DNA from: an uncultured Methylococcales bacterium
GTDB lineage: Bacteria; Pseudomonadota; Gammaproteobacteria; Methylococcales; Methylomonadaceae
DNA: 37,242 nt
Assembly (NCBI GenBank): GCA_913009265.1
Contig: CAJVYL010000005.1
Location: forward strand, 1 to 37,242
Reading direction: 5' to 3'
Shown: positions 10,106 to 19,365 of the stretch, piece by piece
How positions within the stretch are numbered: the first letter of the stretch is position 1
Layout of the letters: each line of letters begins with the position of its first letter
Translations under genes and position numbers: made by a program
Notes under the pieces: generated by a model
Told to the model about the DNA's origin: nothing
The model's input: only the letters and a program-made list of their open reading frames with translations
The model's database searches: none

Positions 10106-10122
10106 TTGGTCTTTATTTTGCA
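10106..10122 (+). promoter_or_regulatory. Candidate sigma-54 promoter upstream of fliL
   Basis: TTGGTCTTTATTTTGCA fits the YTGG...TTGCW pattern with GG-N10-GC spacing; internal CACG not matched; only ~22 nt to the fliL ATG. Confidence 0.35.
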
Positions 10123-10143
10123 TAATTTAAAATAGGAAAGCAG

Positions 10144-10656
10144 ATGGCTGAAAATGAAGAAGTTGAGGGTGAAGAAAAAAAATCCTCAAAATTAATTATA
10201 ATTATTGCAGTTATTTTATTGATAGTAGGTGGTGGTGCAGGTTACTATTTTATGGCTGGAGATTCAGAAGCTGTAGATGGAGAGCAAGCAGAAGAAGTTG
10301 AGGAAGTTGTTGAGGATGAAGAAGGAGATGCGGCTAATGAAGAACTCTATTATGATATGAGTCAGTCATTAATTGTTAATTTTCCAAAAGGTTCGGGAGC
10401 TAGTTTAATTCAGGTTTCAGTTTCTTTATTAGTTAAAGGTGCGGAAACAATAGAAGCAGTAAAAAAGCATGAGCCAATGATTAGAAACAATTTATTGATG
10501 GCAATCAGTGCAAAAGGCGCAGCTAATTTAAAAACAAGAGAAGGCAAAGAAGAGCTTCGTGAAACAATGCTAGATGAGATTGGCAAAGTGATGGAGCGGA
10601 TGACGAGAAAGAATAAAGTAAAAGATTTGTTTTTTACTGCATTTGTTATGCAGTGA
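10144..10656 (+). CDS. fliL: Flagellar basal body-associated protein FliL
   Basis: 170 aa; N-terminal TM, FliL domain, position before fliM. Confidence 0.92.
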   Translation: MAENEEVEGEEKKSSKLIIIIAVILLIVGGGAGYYFMAGDSEAVDGEQAEEVEEVVEDEEGDAANEELYYDMSQSLIVNFPKGSGASLIQVSVSLLVKGAETIEAVKKHEPMIRNNLLMAISAKGAANLKTREGKEELRETMLDEIGKVMERMTRKNKVKDLFFTAFVMQ

Positions 10657-10793
10657 TTATGGAAATAAGATAATAAAATTAAAGGTGTGAGATATTGCTT
10701 AAAGAGTCGCTAATGATGCTTAATAAAAATGTTTGTATAGATTTATTAAGCTATATATGTCAAAAAACCATGTATAGCCGAGGTATTTAAGCT

Positions 10794-11777
10794 ATGTCTA
10801 CAGTAGATTTATTGTCACAAGATGAGATTGATGCGCTTTTACACGGTGTTGATGATGGTGATGTAGAAACAGAAGCTGAAGAAGGGGAAGAAAGTCAGGC
10901 TGGTGTTAGAGAGTATGATTTTAACAGTCAGGAAAGAATTGTTAGAGGTAGAATGCCTACCTTGGAAATGGTTAATGAAAGATTGGCGCGTTATTTTAGA
11001 ATTTCACTTTTTAATTTTCTTCGGCGTTCAGCAGAAATTTCTATTTCGGGTATTCAGGTATTAAAGTTTTCTGAATATATTCAAAGCCTATTTGTACCGA
11101 CTAATTTGAATGTTGTGCGGTTTGCTCCTTTAAGGAGTCGCGCATTAATTGTTATGGAGCCTCGTTTAGTATTTACTGCAGTAGATAATTTTTTTGGTGG
11201 TGGTGGGCAGTTTTACAATAAAGTAGAAGGGCGTGAATTTACACCGACTGAAATGCGAGTTATCCGCTTAATTATTGAACTGCTATTTAAAGATTTAAAA
11301 GAAGCCTGGAAGCCTGTAATGGATCTTGAGTTTGAATATATGAACTCAGAAGTAAATCCACAGTTTGCCAATATAGTAAGCCCTGCTGAAATTGTTATTG
11401 TTTCTACCATTCATGTAGAACTAGAAGGTGGTGGCGGTGATATTAATATCGCAATGCCTTATGCCATGATTGAGCCTATTAGAGATTTGTTAGATGCAGT
11501 GAGTAGTGATCGAGGTGAAGTAGATGGAAGTTGGCAGGAAGGTTTAAGAAAAGAAGTGTTGCGAAGTGAAGTTGCATTAAATAGTTTACTGGTTGAAAAA
11601 ACAATGAGTATTGAAGATGTAATGAACTTTCAAAAAGGGGACGTTATTCCAATAGATATGCCAGAAACAGTTACTCTGCAAGCAGAAGGTGTATCTATTT
11701 TTAAAGGTAAAATTGGTTTATCTGATGGTAATTATGCCATTCAAATAACAGAAAAATTAACACAAGATTCAATGTAA
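10794..11777 (+). CDS. fliM: Flagellar motor switch protein FliM
   Basis: 327 aa; LLSQDEIDALLHG N-terminus, FGGGG, C-terminal SpoA domain. Confidence 0.97.
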   Translation: MSTVDLLSQDEIDALLHGVDDGDVETEAEEGEESQAGVREYDFNSQERIVRGRMPTLEMVNERLARYFRISLFNFLRRSAEISISGIQVLKFSEYIQSLFVPTNLNVVRFAPLRSRALIVMEPRLVFTAVDNFFGGGGQFYNKVEGREFTPTEMRVIRLIIELLFKDLKEAWKPVMDLEFEYMNSEVNPQFANIVSPAEIVIVSTIHVELEGGGGDINIAMPYAMIEPIRDLLDAVSSDRGEVDGSWQEGLRKEVLRSEVALNSLLVEKTMSIEDVMNFQKGDVIPIDMPETVTLQAEGVSIFKGKIGLSDGNYAIQITEKLTQDSM

Positions 11778-11835
11778 AATTTTTATAGCAGGGGGAGTTT
11801 CCTGTTTATAAGCATTAAAGTTATTAGGTAATGTA

Positions 11836-12300
11836 ATGAGTGAAAATGATGAGCCAGTTGGCGACGATTGGGCAAATGCAATGCAAGAACAGTCAGATGC
11901 CGAAGCAGGTGGAGATGCCGATTGGGGCGATGCCTTACAAGAACAAAGTAATGCAGAAGACCTTGCTAAAGCACAGTTTAGTGAGCTAGAAGAGCAGGGA
12001 GAACATGCACCTGTTAAAGCTGATATTTCGCCTGAAGACCTTAAGTTAGATGTTATTCTTGATGTTCCTGTGACGGTTTCTATGGAAATTGGAAGAACAC
12101 AAGTGAATATAAGAAACCTATTGCAACTTAATCAAGGTTCAGTAATTGAGTTAGATAGATTTGCTGGTGAGCCAATGGATGTTCTTGTTAATGGAACTTT
12201 AATTGCTCATGGTGAGGTTGTGGTGGTGAATGACAAATTTGGTATTCGTTTGACTGATGTGATTAGTCCGACTGACCGGGTAAAAAAATTAGGCTCATAA
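11836..12300 (+). CDS. fliN: Flagellar motor switch protein FliN
   Basis: 154 aa; SpoA domain (LDVPVTVSMEIGRT...VLVNGTLIAHGEVVVVNDKFGIRLTDVIS). Confidence 0.97.
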   Translation: MSENDEPVGDDWANAMQEQSDAEAGGDADWGDALQEQSNAEDLAKAQFSELEEQGEHAPVKADISPEDLKLDVILDVPVTVSMEIGRTQVNIRNLLQLNQGSVIELDRFAGEPMDVLVNGTLIAHGEVVVVNDKFGIRLTDVISPTDRVKKLGS

Positions 12301-12321
12301 AATAATGATAAGGCGAGTCGT

Positions 12322-12750
12322 TTGAAAACTTTGCTGCAAAGTTTAGTGATATCTTTTTGTTCAGCTTCAGCTGCTTTTTCAGCGGTAGAACAAAAACAAA
12401 AAGTTAGCACTATCTCAACTGATCATGTTCTAAGTTGGTCTTTAGGCTTAATAATTGTTTTAGCCTTATTTTTTACTTGTATTTGGTTTATGAAAAAAAT
12501 GGGCGCTTTGCCTGTAAATGCTAAAGATGGAATGAAAGTTGTCGCTGGTTTAACATTGGGGATGCGTGAGAAAATTATTTTAGTGCAAATTGGTGAGAAG
12601 CAATTAGTGTTAGCTGTAACGCCAGGGAGGGTTGAAAAATTATTACTCTTAGAGGGCGAAGATACTTTATTTCAGCAAGCTAAAGAAGAAAATACAGAAG
12701 CTGAATTTTCTCAGAAATTAAAACAGATAATGTCTGGAGGAAATAGATGA
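12322..12750 (+). CDS. fliO: Flagellar biosynthetic protein FliO
   Basis: 142 aa; signal/TM followed by FliO domain; between fliN and fliP. Confidence 0.9.
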   Translation: MKTLLQSLVISFCSASAAFSAVEQKQKVSTISTDHVLSWSLGLIIVLALFFTCIWFMKKMGALPVNAKDGMKVVAGLTLGMREKIILVQIGEKQLVLAVTPGRVEKLLLLEGEDTLFQQAKEENTEAEFSQKLKQIMSGGNR

Positions 12751-13484
12751 ATAAATTATATTTATTTGTTTTTCTATTTTTTTCGGCAACATCAGTGTGG
12801 GCCGTACCAGGGATAGATGCTGTCACAGTAACAACCAATCCTGATGGTGGACAGAGTTATACGGTAACCATTCAGATTGTAGCATTAATGACTGTGCTGA
12901 CAGTGTTGCCATCATTATTGTTAACCATGACATCATTTACTCGTATTATGATTGTCTTAGGATTGTTGCGACAGGCGATAGGAACAGCACAAGCACCAAG
13001 TAATCAAGTACTATTAGGACTTTCATTGTTCTTAACTATTTTTGTTATGATGCCTGTTTTTGAGAAAGTGAATACTCAAGCCGTGCAGCCTTATATGGAA
13101 GAAAAAATTGATGTCACAACAGCAATAGAACGTGCATCAGCGCCATTTAGGGTCTTTATGATGAAGCAAACAAGAGAGGCTGATTTAGAGTTGTTTATGC
13201 GAATTTCGGGACGAGAAGATTTTGAGACAGTAGATGATGTGCCTTTTTCATTACTATTGCCCGCTTTTGTAACAAGTGAATTAAAAACAGCCTTTCAGAT
13301 TGGTTTCTTAATATTTTTGCCTTTTTTAGTCATAGATCTTGTTGTAGCCAGTGTTTTAATGTCGATGGGTATGATGATGTTGTCACCTATGATTATTTCA
13401 TTGCCCTTTAAAATTATGTTATTTGTTTTAGCTGATGGTTGGTCCTTAGTTTTAGAAATGTTAGCTGCCAGTTTTTATGTTTAA
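12747..13484 (+). CDS. fliP: Flagellar biosynthetic protein FliP
   Basis: 245 aa; [53 protein letters not shown]. Confidence 0.97.
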   Translation: MNKLYLFVFLFFSATSVWAVPGIDAVTVTTNPDGGQSYTVTIQIVALMTVLTVLPSLLLTMTSFTRIMIVLGLLRQAIGTAQAPSNQVLLGLSLFLTIFVMMPVFEKVNTQAVQPYMEEKIDVTTAIERASAPFRVFMMKQTREADLELFMRISGREDFETVDDVPFSLLLPAFVTSELKTAFQIGFLIFLPFLVIDLVVASVLMSMGMMMLSPMIISLPFKIMLFVLADGWSLVLEMLAASFYV

Positions 13485-13573
13485 GTGCGAGGAGTCTATT
13501 CTCGGACAGGCTCCTGGTCAATCTTGTAAAGAGTCTTAAAATAAACTCGTTTTCAATAAAATAGAAAGTTTCT

Positions 13574-13843
13574 ATGACACCTGAAGTTATTTCGATTATT
13601 GCTCAAGACACTGTATTGGTTGCTGTTAAATTAATAGCACCTATATTATTGTCATCTCTAGCCGTTGGTCTACTGGTGGCTATGTTTCAGGCGGCAACAC
13701 AAATTAATGAGCAAACCTTAACGTTTATTCCTAAGTTAGCAATGGTTATTATCGTGTTGATGCTTGCAGGCCCTTGGATGTTACAGGTTGTTATCGATTA
13801 TTTTCAAACGCTAGTTCGTCAGATACCTGAATTAATAGGTTGA
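13574..13843 (+). CDS. fliQ: Flagellar biosynthetic protein FliQ
   Basis: 89 aa; LVAMFQAATQINEQTLTFIPK. Confidence 0.97.
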   Translation: MTPEVISIIAQDTVLVAVKLIAPILLSSLAVGLLVAMFQAATQINEQTLTFIPKLAMVIIVLMLAGPWMLQVVIDYFQTLVRQIPELIG

Positions 13844-13847
13844 GTTT

Positions 13848-14621
13848 GTGAACTTCACAGAACAAGAGTTATTAGCATTGTTGGCATCATTTATCTGGCC
13901 ATTCATGCGAATCAGTTCAATGTTTATTTCTGTCCCTGTTTTTAGTGTTAAATCATTACCTGCAAAAATTCGAGTACTTGCTTCATTTTTAATAACACTT
14001 GTTGTTGTTCCTGTCATTCCTGATATCGCACCCGTTCAAATCTTTAGTTACCAAGGCTTTTTAATTACTGTTCAGCAGATTGTTATTGGCTTATCAACGG
14101 GCTTTGTTTTACAAATGGTTTTTGCAGTGATGTTAGTAGGTGGACAAAGTATTGCTTACAGTATGGGCTTAGGTTTTTCTTCTATGGTTGACCCTGCAAC
14201 TGGGGTACAAGTCCCCGTAATTGCTCAAGTGTTCGTGGTTTCTTCTAGTTTGATGTTTTTGGCTGTTAATGGGCATTTGTTATTAATTGAAATGTTAGTT
14301 GCTAGTTTTACAACTTTGCCTATTGCTACAGTAGGGTTTAGCTTGAGTGATATTTGGTCTATTGTGGCTTGGAGTAGTCAAATGTTTACGGGTGGGCTTT
14401 TATTGGCAATGCCAATTGTGTCAGCTCTATTATTTGTCAATATTAGCTTTGGTGTAGCGGCTAGAGCAGCCCCGCAGTTACAAATTTTTGGCGTTGGCTT
14501 TCCTATCACAATTATGATTGGGATGGTTTTAATCTGGGTGACTATAGGGAGCACATTAGATGTTTTTTCAGATGTGTTAACCAGTGCTTTTGCTTTAATT
14601 AGTCAGTTATTACGAGTTTGA
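13848..14621 (+). CDS. fliR: Flagellar biosynthetic protein FliR
   Basis: 257 aa; FliR family transmembrane pattern, between fliQ and flhB. Confidence 0.96.
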   Translation: MNFTEQELLALLASFIWPFMRISSMFISVPVFSVKSLPAKIRVLASFLITLVVVPVIPDIAPVQIFSYQGFLITVQQIVIGLSTGFVLQMVFAVMLVGGQSIAYSMGLGFSSMVDPATGVQVPVIAQVFVVSSSLMFLAVNGHLLLIEMLVASFTTLPIATVGFSLSDIWSIVAWSSQMFTGGLLLAMPIVSALLFVNISFGVAARAAPQLQIFGVGFPITIMIGMVLIWVTIGSTLDVFSDVLTSAFALISQLLRV

Positions 14622-14639
14622 TCGGTAAGGTGAAAGTAA

Positions 14640-15770
14640 ATGGCTGAAGATTCAGGGCAAGATAAAAGCGAAGAACCCACGGAGAAGCGTCTTACCGACG
14701 CAAGGAAGAAAGGCCAAATACCACGATCAAAAGAGTTAAATACTTTTGTAGCGTTGATGACAGCAGCAGTCATGTTGTTATTTGTTGGGGATTCAATTGC
14801 AAAGGGTTTAGCAAGATTGATGCAGCAGCAGTTTAGTCTAAGTCGAGAGGCTATTTACGACCCTGCTAGTCCCGTTATTTATTTTGAACAAGTTCTATTA
14901 GATGGCATATTGCTTATTGTACCTCTCGTTATCCCCCTGGTTGTAGTGGCTTTATTTACTCCAATGATGATGGGGGGGTGGAACTTTACAATGGAATCAA
15001 TGGCGCCTAAGTTTTCTAAAATGAATCCTTTTTCGGGGCTAAAAAGGATGTTTGGTATTCAAGGTATTGTTGAGTTATTAAAAGCGGTTGTTAAAATTGC
15101 ACTGGTTTTCTTTGTGGCTGGTACTTTATTTAATAGTTATTTTGATCAGTTTATGGGCTTAAGCGCCTTATCTTTAAATAGTGCTGTTACAAAAGCTGTT
15201 GATATTATTCTGTTTGGCTTTTTAATCTTGAGTTCGACTTTGATCTTGGTTGTTGCAATTGATGTTCCTTATCAGATATGGAATACCATGCGACAATTAA
15301 AAATGACTAAACAAGAAGTTAAGGATGAGTCGAAAGAGCAAGAAGGTAACCCAGAAGTTAAAGGTCAAATTAGAAGAAAGCAAATGGAAATGTCACAGCA
15401 AAGAATGGCTGATGAAGTTCCAAAAGCTGATGTGATTGTAACTAATCCTGCGCATTATGCTGTTGCCTTACAATATGACCCCATGGGAAGTGGTGCGCCT
15501 ACTGTGGTGGCTAAAGGTATTGATTTAATTGCTGCTCATATACGTAATATTGCTATAGCGGAAGATATCCCTTTAGTGGCAGCACCACCTTTGGCGCGTG
15601 CATTGTTTTATTCGACTGAGCCTGGGGAAGAAATCCCTCAAGGACTTTTTTTAGCCGTTGCTCAAGTTTTGGCTTATGTTTTTCAATTGAAAACTGCAAC
15701 TGAGAATGGAACAGAAAAACCGACAGCACCTAGGGATTTAAAAGTCCCTGCTGATTTTAGACAGCAGTAA
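14640..15770 (+). CDS. flhB: Flagellar biosynthetic protein FlhB
   Basis: 376 aa; DKSEEPTEKRLTDARKKGQIPRSKEL; autocleavage region VTNPAHYAVAL (NPAH rather than NPTH). Confidence 0.97.
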   Translation: MAEDSGQDKSEEPTEKRLTDARKKGQIPRSKELNTFVALMTAAVMLLFVGDSIAKGLARLMQQQFSLSREAIYDPASPVIYFEQVLLDGILLIVPLVIPLVVVALFTPMMMGGWNFTMESMAPKFSKMNPFSGLKRMFGIQGIVELLKAVVKIALVFFVAGTLFNSYFDQFMGLSALSLNSAVTKAVDIILFGFLILSSTLILVVAIDVPYQIWNTMRQLKMTKQEVKDESKEQEGNPEVKGQIRRKQMEMSQQRMADEVPKADVIVTNPAHYAVALQYDPMGSGAPTVVAKGIDLIAAHIRNIAIAEDIPLVAAPPLARALFYSTEPGEEIPQGLFLAVAQVLAYVFQLKTATENGTEKPTAPRDLKVPADFRQQ

Positions 15771-15793
15771 AAGTTATCTTTTACTGCTTTTTT
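15763..15793 (+). terminator. Intrinsic terminator overlapping the flhB stop codon, upstream of flhA
   Basis: AGCAGTAAAAG-TTAT-CTTTTACTGCT then T run; perfect 11-bp stem, 4-nt loop. Confidence 0.85.
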
Positions 15794-15816
15794 GTATTAC
15801 CTAAAAATAAATAAAT

Positions 15817-17919
15817 ATGGATTTCGCTAATATTTCTGAAAAACTAAAATCATTTTCAAGTGTAGGACTTGGTGCGCCGATAGTCATTATCATGATTTTA
15901 TCGATGATAGTGCTACCGCTGCCAGCCTTTCTACTTGATTTGTTTTTTACCTTTAATATTGCATTCTCATTAATTATTTTGTTGGTAGTGATTTACAGTA
16001 TAAAACCCTTAGAGTTTTCAGTTTTTCCCTCTGTTATTTTAATTGCAACCTTATTTAGATTGGCGCTGAATGTTGCCTCAACACGTATTGTTTTACTAGA
16101 AGGGCATGAGGGTGGGGATGCAGCAGGAAAAGTAATTGAAGCATTTGGCTCCTTTGTAATTGGTGGTAACTTTGCAGTAGGTTTAGTTGTCTTTGCTATT
16201 TTAGTGATTATTAACTTTGTGGTTGTTACTAAAGGTGCGGGTCGAGTGGCTGAAGTAGGGGCGCGTTTTACATTGGACGCTATGCCTGGTAAGCAGATGG
16301 CTATTGATGCTGATTTAAACTCGGGTTTAATTGATCAGGATCAGGCGCGAGAAAGGCGGGCAGAAGTTGCCGCTGAAGCCGATTTTTACGGTTCAATGGA
16401 TGGTGCAAGTAAGTTTGTAAGAGGGGATGCGATTGCTGGGATTATTATCCTCTTTGTTAATATTATAGGGGGCTTGGCAATTGGTGTAGGGCAACATGAT
16501 ATGAGCTTTGCTAATGCGGGTGAAGTTTATGTATTACTAACTATTGGGGATGGTTTGGTTGCACAAATTCCTTCTTTATTATTATCAACAGCCTCAGCTA
16601 TTGTTGTTACCAGTGTTCGAGGAAGTACGCAGAATGTAGGAAAGCAAGTTAGTGTTCAATTATTTAATGACCCCAAAGCATTAATCATTACTGCTGCAAT
16701 TATTGGTCTTTTGGGTATTATTCCCGGCATGCCTAATTTAGTCTTTATTTTACTGGCTGTTGCCTTGTTGGGTGGTGCTTATTTAATTGATAAAAGGCAG
16801 AAGAAAGAACAAGATGATATGTTGGAAAAGGTAGCGCAAGTTCCTCAGCAACAAGTTACAGCATCTGAAGTAAAAGAACTGGGTTGGGATGATGTAATGC
16901 CTGTCGATGTTGTTGGTTTAGAGGTAGGCTATCGCTTAATTCCTTTGGTTGATAAAAACCAAGGTGGTCAATTAATGACACGGATAAAAGGTGTGCGAAA
17001 AAAACTATCTCAAGAATTGGGTTTTTTAGTTCCTTCTGTGCATATTAGAGATAATTTAGATTTGCCACCAACAAGCTACAGAATTTCATTGATGGGGGTT
17101 ACTGTAGGGGAAGCAGAAATTAGGCCTGAAATGGAAATGGCGATTAACCCAGGGCAAGTTTTTGGCTCTTTACAGGGAGAAATAACACAAGACCCTGCTT
17201 TTGGGCTTGAGGCAGTGTGGATAGAAAGTAGTCAAAAAGATCAGGCTCAAACTTTAGGTTATACCGTGGTAGATCCTGGGACAGTTGTTGCCACGCATTT
17301 AAGCCATATTCTACAAAATAATGCCCATGAATTATTTGGTTATGAAGAAGCTCAAAATATTATGGATAATTTAGCTAAATCGGCGCCAAAACTAGTAGAA
17401 GATTTAGTGCCCAAAACTTTAGCCTTGGGTGTGATTGTAAAAGTGTTACAAAACCTATTGAGAGAGAATGTTTCAATTAGAGATATACGTACGATTGCCG
17501 AAACTTTGGCGGAGTATGGGGCTAAGAGTCAAGATCCTGACATTTTAACCTCGGCCTCTCGTGCTGCGTTGGGTCGGTCAATTGTCCATGAAATCAATGG
17601 GGTAGAAGAAAGTTTTCCTGTTATTACTTTAGATCCAGAGTTGGAACAGTTGTTGCATCAGTCTTTGCAAACGGCAGGTGAAAATGGAGCAGGTATAGAG
17701 CCTGGTTTAGCTGAACAAATGCAGAAATCATTGGAAGAGAGTTCTCTGAAAATGGAAATGGAAGGGCAAGTTGCGGTATTACTGGTTTCTTCTTTTGTGC
17801 GTCCTTGGCTAGCTCGATTTGTCCGCCACTCAATTTCTGGGTTACATGTCTTGGCATATAATGAAATTCCTGAAGATCGTCAGATCAAAGTAGTTTCAAC
17901 AGTCGGGCAGCGTGAATAG
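15817..17919 (+). CDS. flhA: Flagellar biosynthesis protein FlhA
   Basis: 700 aa; DAMPGKQMAIDADLNSGLI and FHIPEP family features. Confidence 0.97.
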   Translation: MDFANISEKLKSFSSVGLGAPIVIIMILSMIVLPLPAFLLDLFFTFNIAFSLIILLVVIYSIKPLEFSVFPSVILIATLFRLALNVASTRIVLLEGHEGGDAAGKVIEAFGSFVIGGNFAVGLVVFAILVIINFVVVTKGAGRVAEVGARFTLDAMPGKQMAIDADLNSGLIDQDQARERRAEVAAEADFYGSMDGASKFVRGDAIAGIIILFVNIIGGLAIGVGQHDMSFANAGEVYVLLTIGDGLVAQIPSLLLSTASAIVVTSVRGSTQNVGKQVSVQLFNDPKALIITAAIIGLLGIIPGMPNLVFILLAVALLGGAYLIDKRQKKEQDDMLEKVAQVPQQQVTASEVKELGWDDVMPVDVVGLEVGYRLIPLVDKNQGGQLMTRIKGVRKKLSQELGFLVPSVHIRDNLDLPPTSYRISLMGVTVGEAEIRPEMEMAINPGQVFGSLQGEITQDPAFGLEAVWIESSQKDQAQTLGYTVVDPGTVVATHLSHILQNNAHELFGYEEAQNIMDNLAKSAPKLVEDLVPKTLALGVIVKVLQNLLRENVSIRDIRTIAETLAEYGAKSQDPDILTSASRAALGRSIVHEINGVEESFPVITLDPELEQLLHQSLQTAGENGAGIEPGLAEQMQKSLEESSLKMEMEGQVAVLLVSSFVRPWLARFVRHSISGLHVLAYNEIPEDRQIKVVSTVGQRE

Positions 17920-17949
17920 CGCATAAAATAAGAAAATAGGAAAGTACTG

Positions 17950-19365
17950 ATGAAGATTAAACGTTTTGTTGCAAAGGATATTCGCCAAGTTATGCGTATG
18001 GTTAAAGAAGAACTTGGTGCGGATGCTGTCATTATGTCAAATAGATCAGTTGATGAAGGGATTGAGATTGTTGCCGCTAAAGATTTTGATGAGCAAGCTA
18101 TCCATAATAAACTTAATTCACAATCAGATAACCTTAATTCTAGTGCTACTACCACTAAGAAAAATATTGAATTAACTGACTTTAAAACAGAAACAAATAA
18201 TTTACATGTTGTTAGTAGTTCTCGAAAAGTAGGGGCTGATGGTGTTATTCCTAAACGACCTTTACCGCGTAATGTTGATGAATATGTTGGCTATGCAGAA
18301 AAGTTAAATGTAGCCAATAATAGAAACCCTTCGGCTATAAAAAAACAAACGCCCTTACATAAACAACCAGTAAGAGCTACACAGCAGTTTAGTAATGTTG
18401 TCAGAGAAGAAATAAAACAACAGTCAGCAGCGGTACCAGAACAATTTATGCAAGAAATGCGTAATGAGATCAACGCATTAAAATCAGCTTTAGATACTAA
18501 ATTATCAGAAGTTTCTTGGAATCAGAGTCCACAACAAAACTCAGTCAGAAGTGGTTTATTACACAAGTTGTCTGAAATGGGGTTTTCAAAAAAGTTGTCG
18601 ACTAAAGTTGCAAATCGTTTAGATAGTCATAAAGATGCTGAATTTGCATTTGATAAAGCTAAAGAAATGCTAGCTAAAGTTTTACCTCTTAGTGATGATA
18701 ATCTATTAGAGCAGGGTGGGATTGTTGCTTTGGTTGGGCCTACTGGCGTTGGGAAAACGACAACTATTGCAAAGTTAGCTGCACAATTTATTTTAAAACA
18801 TGGCTCTGATAAAGTTGCTTTAATTACTACGGATAATTATAGAATTGGTGCACATGAGCAGCTATCAACTTATGGACGTTTATTAGATGTTCCTGTTTGT
18901 GTGGCCGCAAATGCTGATGAATTACATGCACATATTGATAATTTTAGTGATAAGCGACTGATTTTAATAGATACTGCAGGGATGAGTCAGCGTGATATGC
19001 GTTTAGCTGAACAGATTCAAACATTGCAACAAAACGATGTACCTATCAAGACTTATTTAGTTATGTCGGCAGCAACACAATATAAAGCGATGAACGAAAT
19101 TATTAATGCTTTTAAAGTTTTTGAGCCAGAATCCAGTATTTTGACTAAACTAGATGAAACAGTTGTACAAGGTTCGGCTTTGTCAGCAAGTATTGAACAA
19201 CAATTACCAATTTCTTTTATGACAAATGGTCAGCAAGTACCTGAAGATATTTATTTTCCTGATGCCTATGCTTTAATTGAGCAGTGTGCAGCAGAGATAG
19301 ATGAAGAAAGTGATTATAATAATGTATTAAGTAATAATGATTGGGTGGCAGAAGGCTATGCATAA
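17950..19365 (+). CDS. flhF: Flagellar biosynthesis SRP-like GTPase FlhF
   Basis: 471 aa; GPTGVGKTTTIAKLAA, TTDNYRIGAHEQL, IDTAGMSQRD. Confidence 0.96.
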   Translation: MKIKRFVAKDIRQVMRMVKEELGADAVIMSNRSVDEGIEIVAAKDFDEQAIHNKLNSQSDNLNSSATTTKKNIELTDFKTETNNLHVVSSSRKVGADGVIPKRPLPRNVDEYVGYAEKLNVANNRNPSAIKKQTPLHKQPVRATQQFSNVVREEIKQQSAAVPEQFMQEMRNEINALKSALDTKLSEVSWNQSPQQNSVRSGLLHKLSEMGFSKKLSTKVANRLDSHKDAEFAFDKAKEMLAKVLPLSDDNLLEQGGIVALVGPTGVGKTTTIAKLAAQFILKHGSDKVALITTDNYRIGAHEQLSTYGRLLDVPVCVAANADELHAHIDNFSDKRLILIDTAGMSQRDMRLAEQIQTLQQNDVPIKTYLVMSAATQYKAMNEIINAFKVFEPESSILTKLDETVVQGSALSASIEQQLPISFMTNGQQVPEDIYFPDAYALIEQCAAEIDEESDYNNVLSNNDWVAEGYA

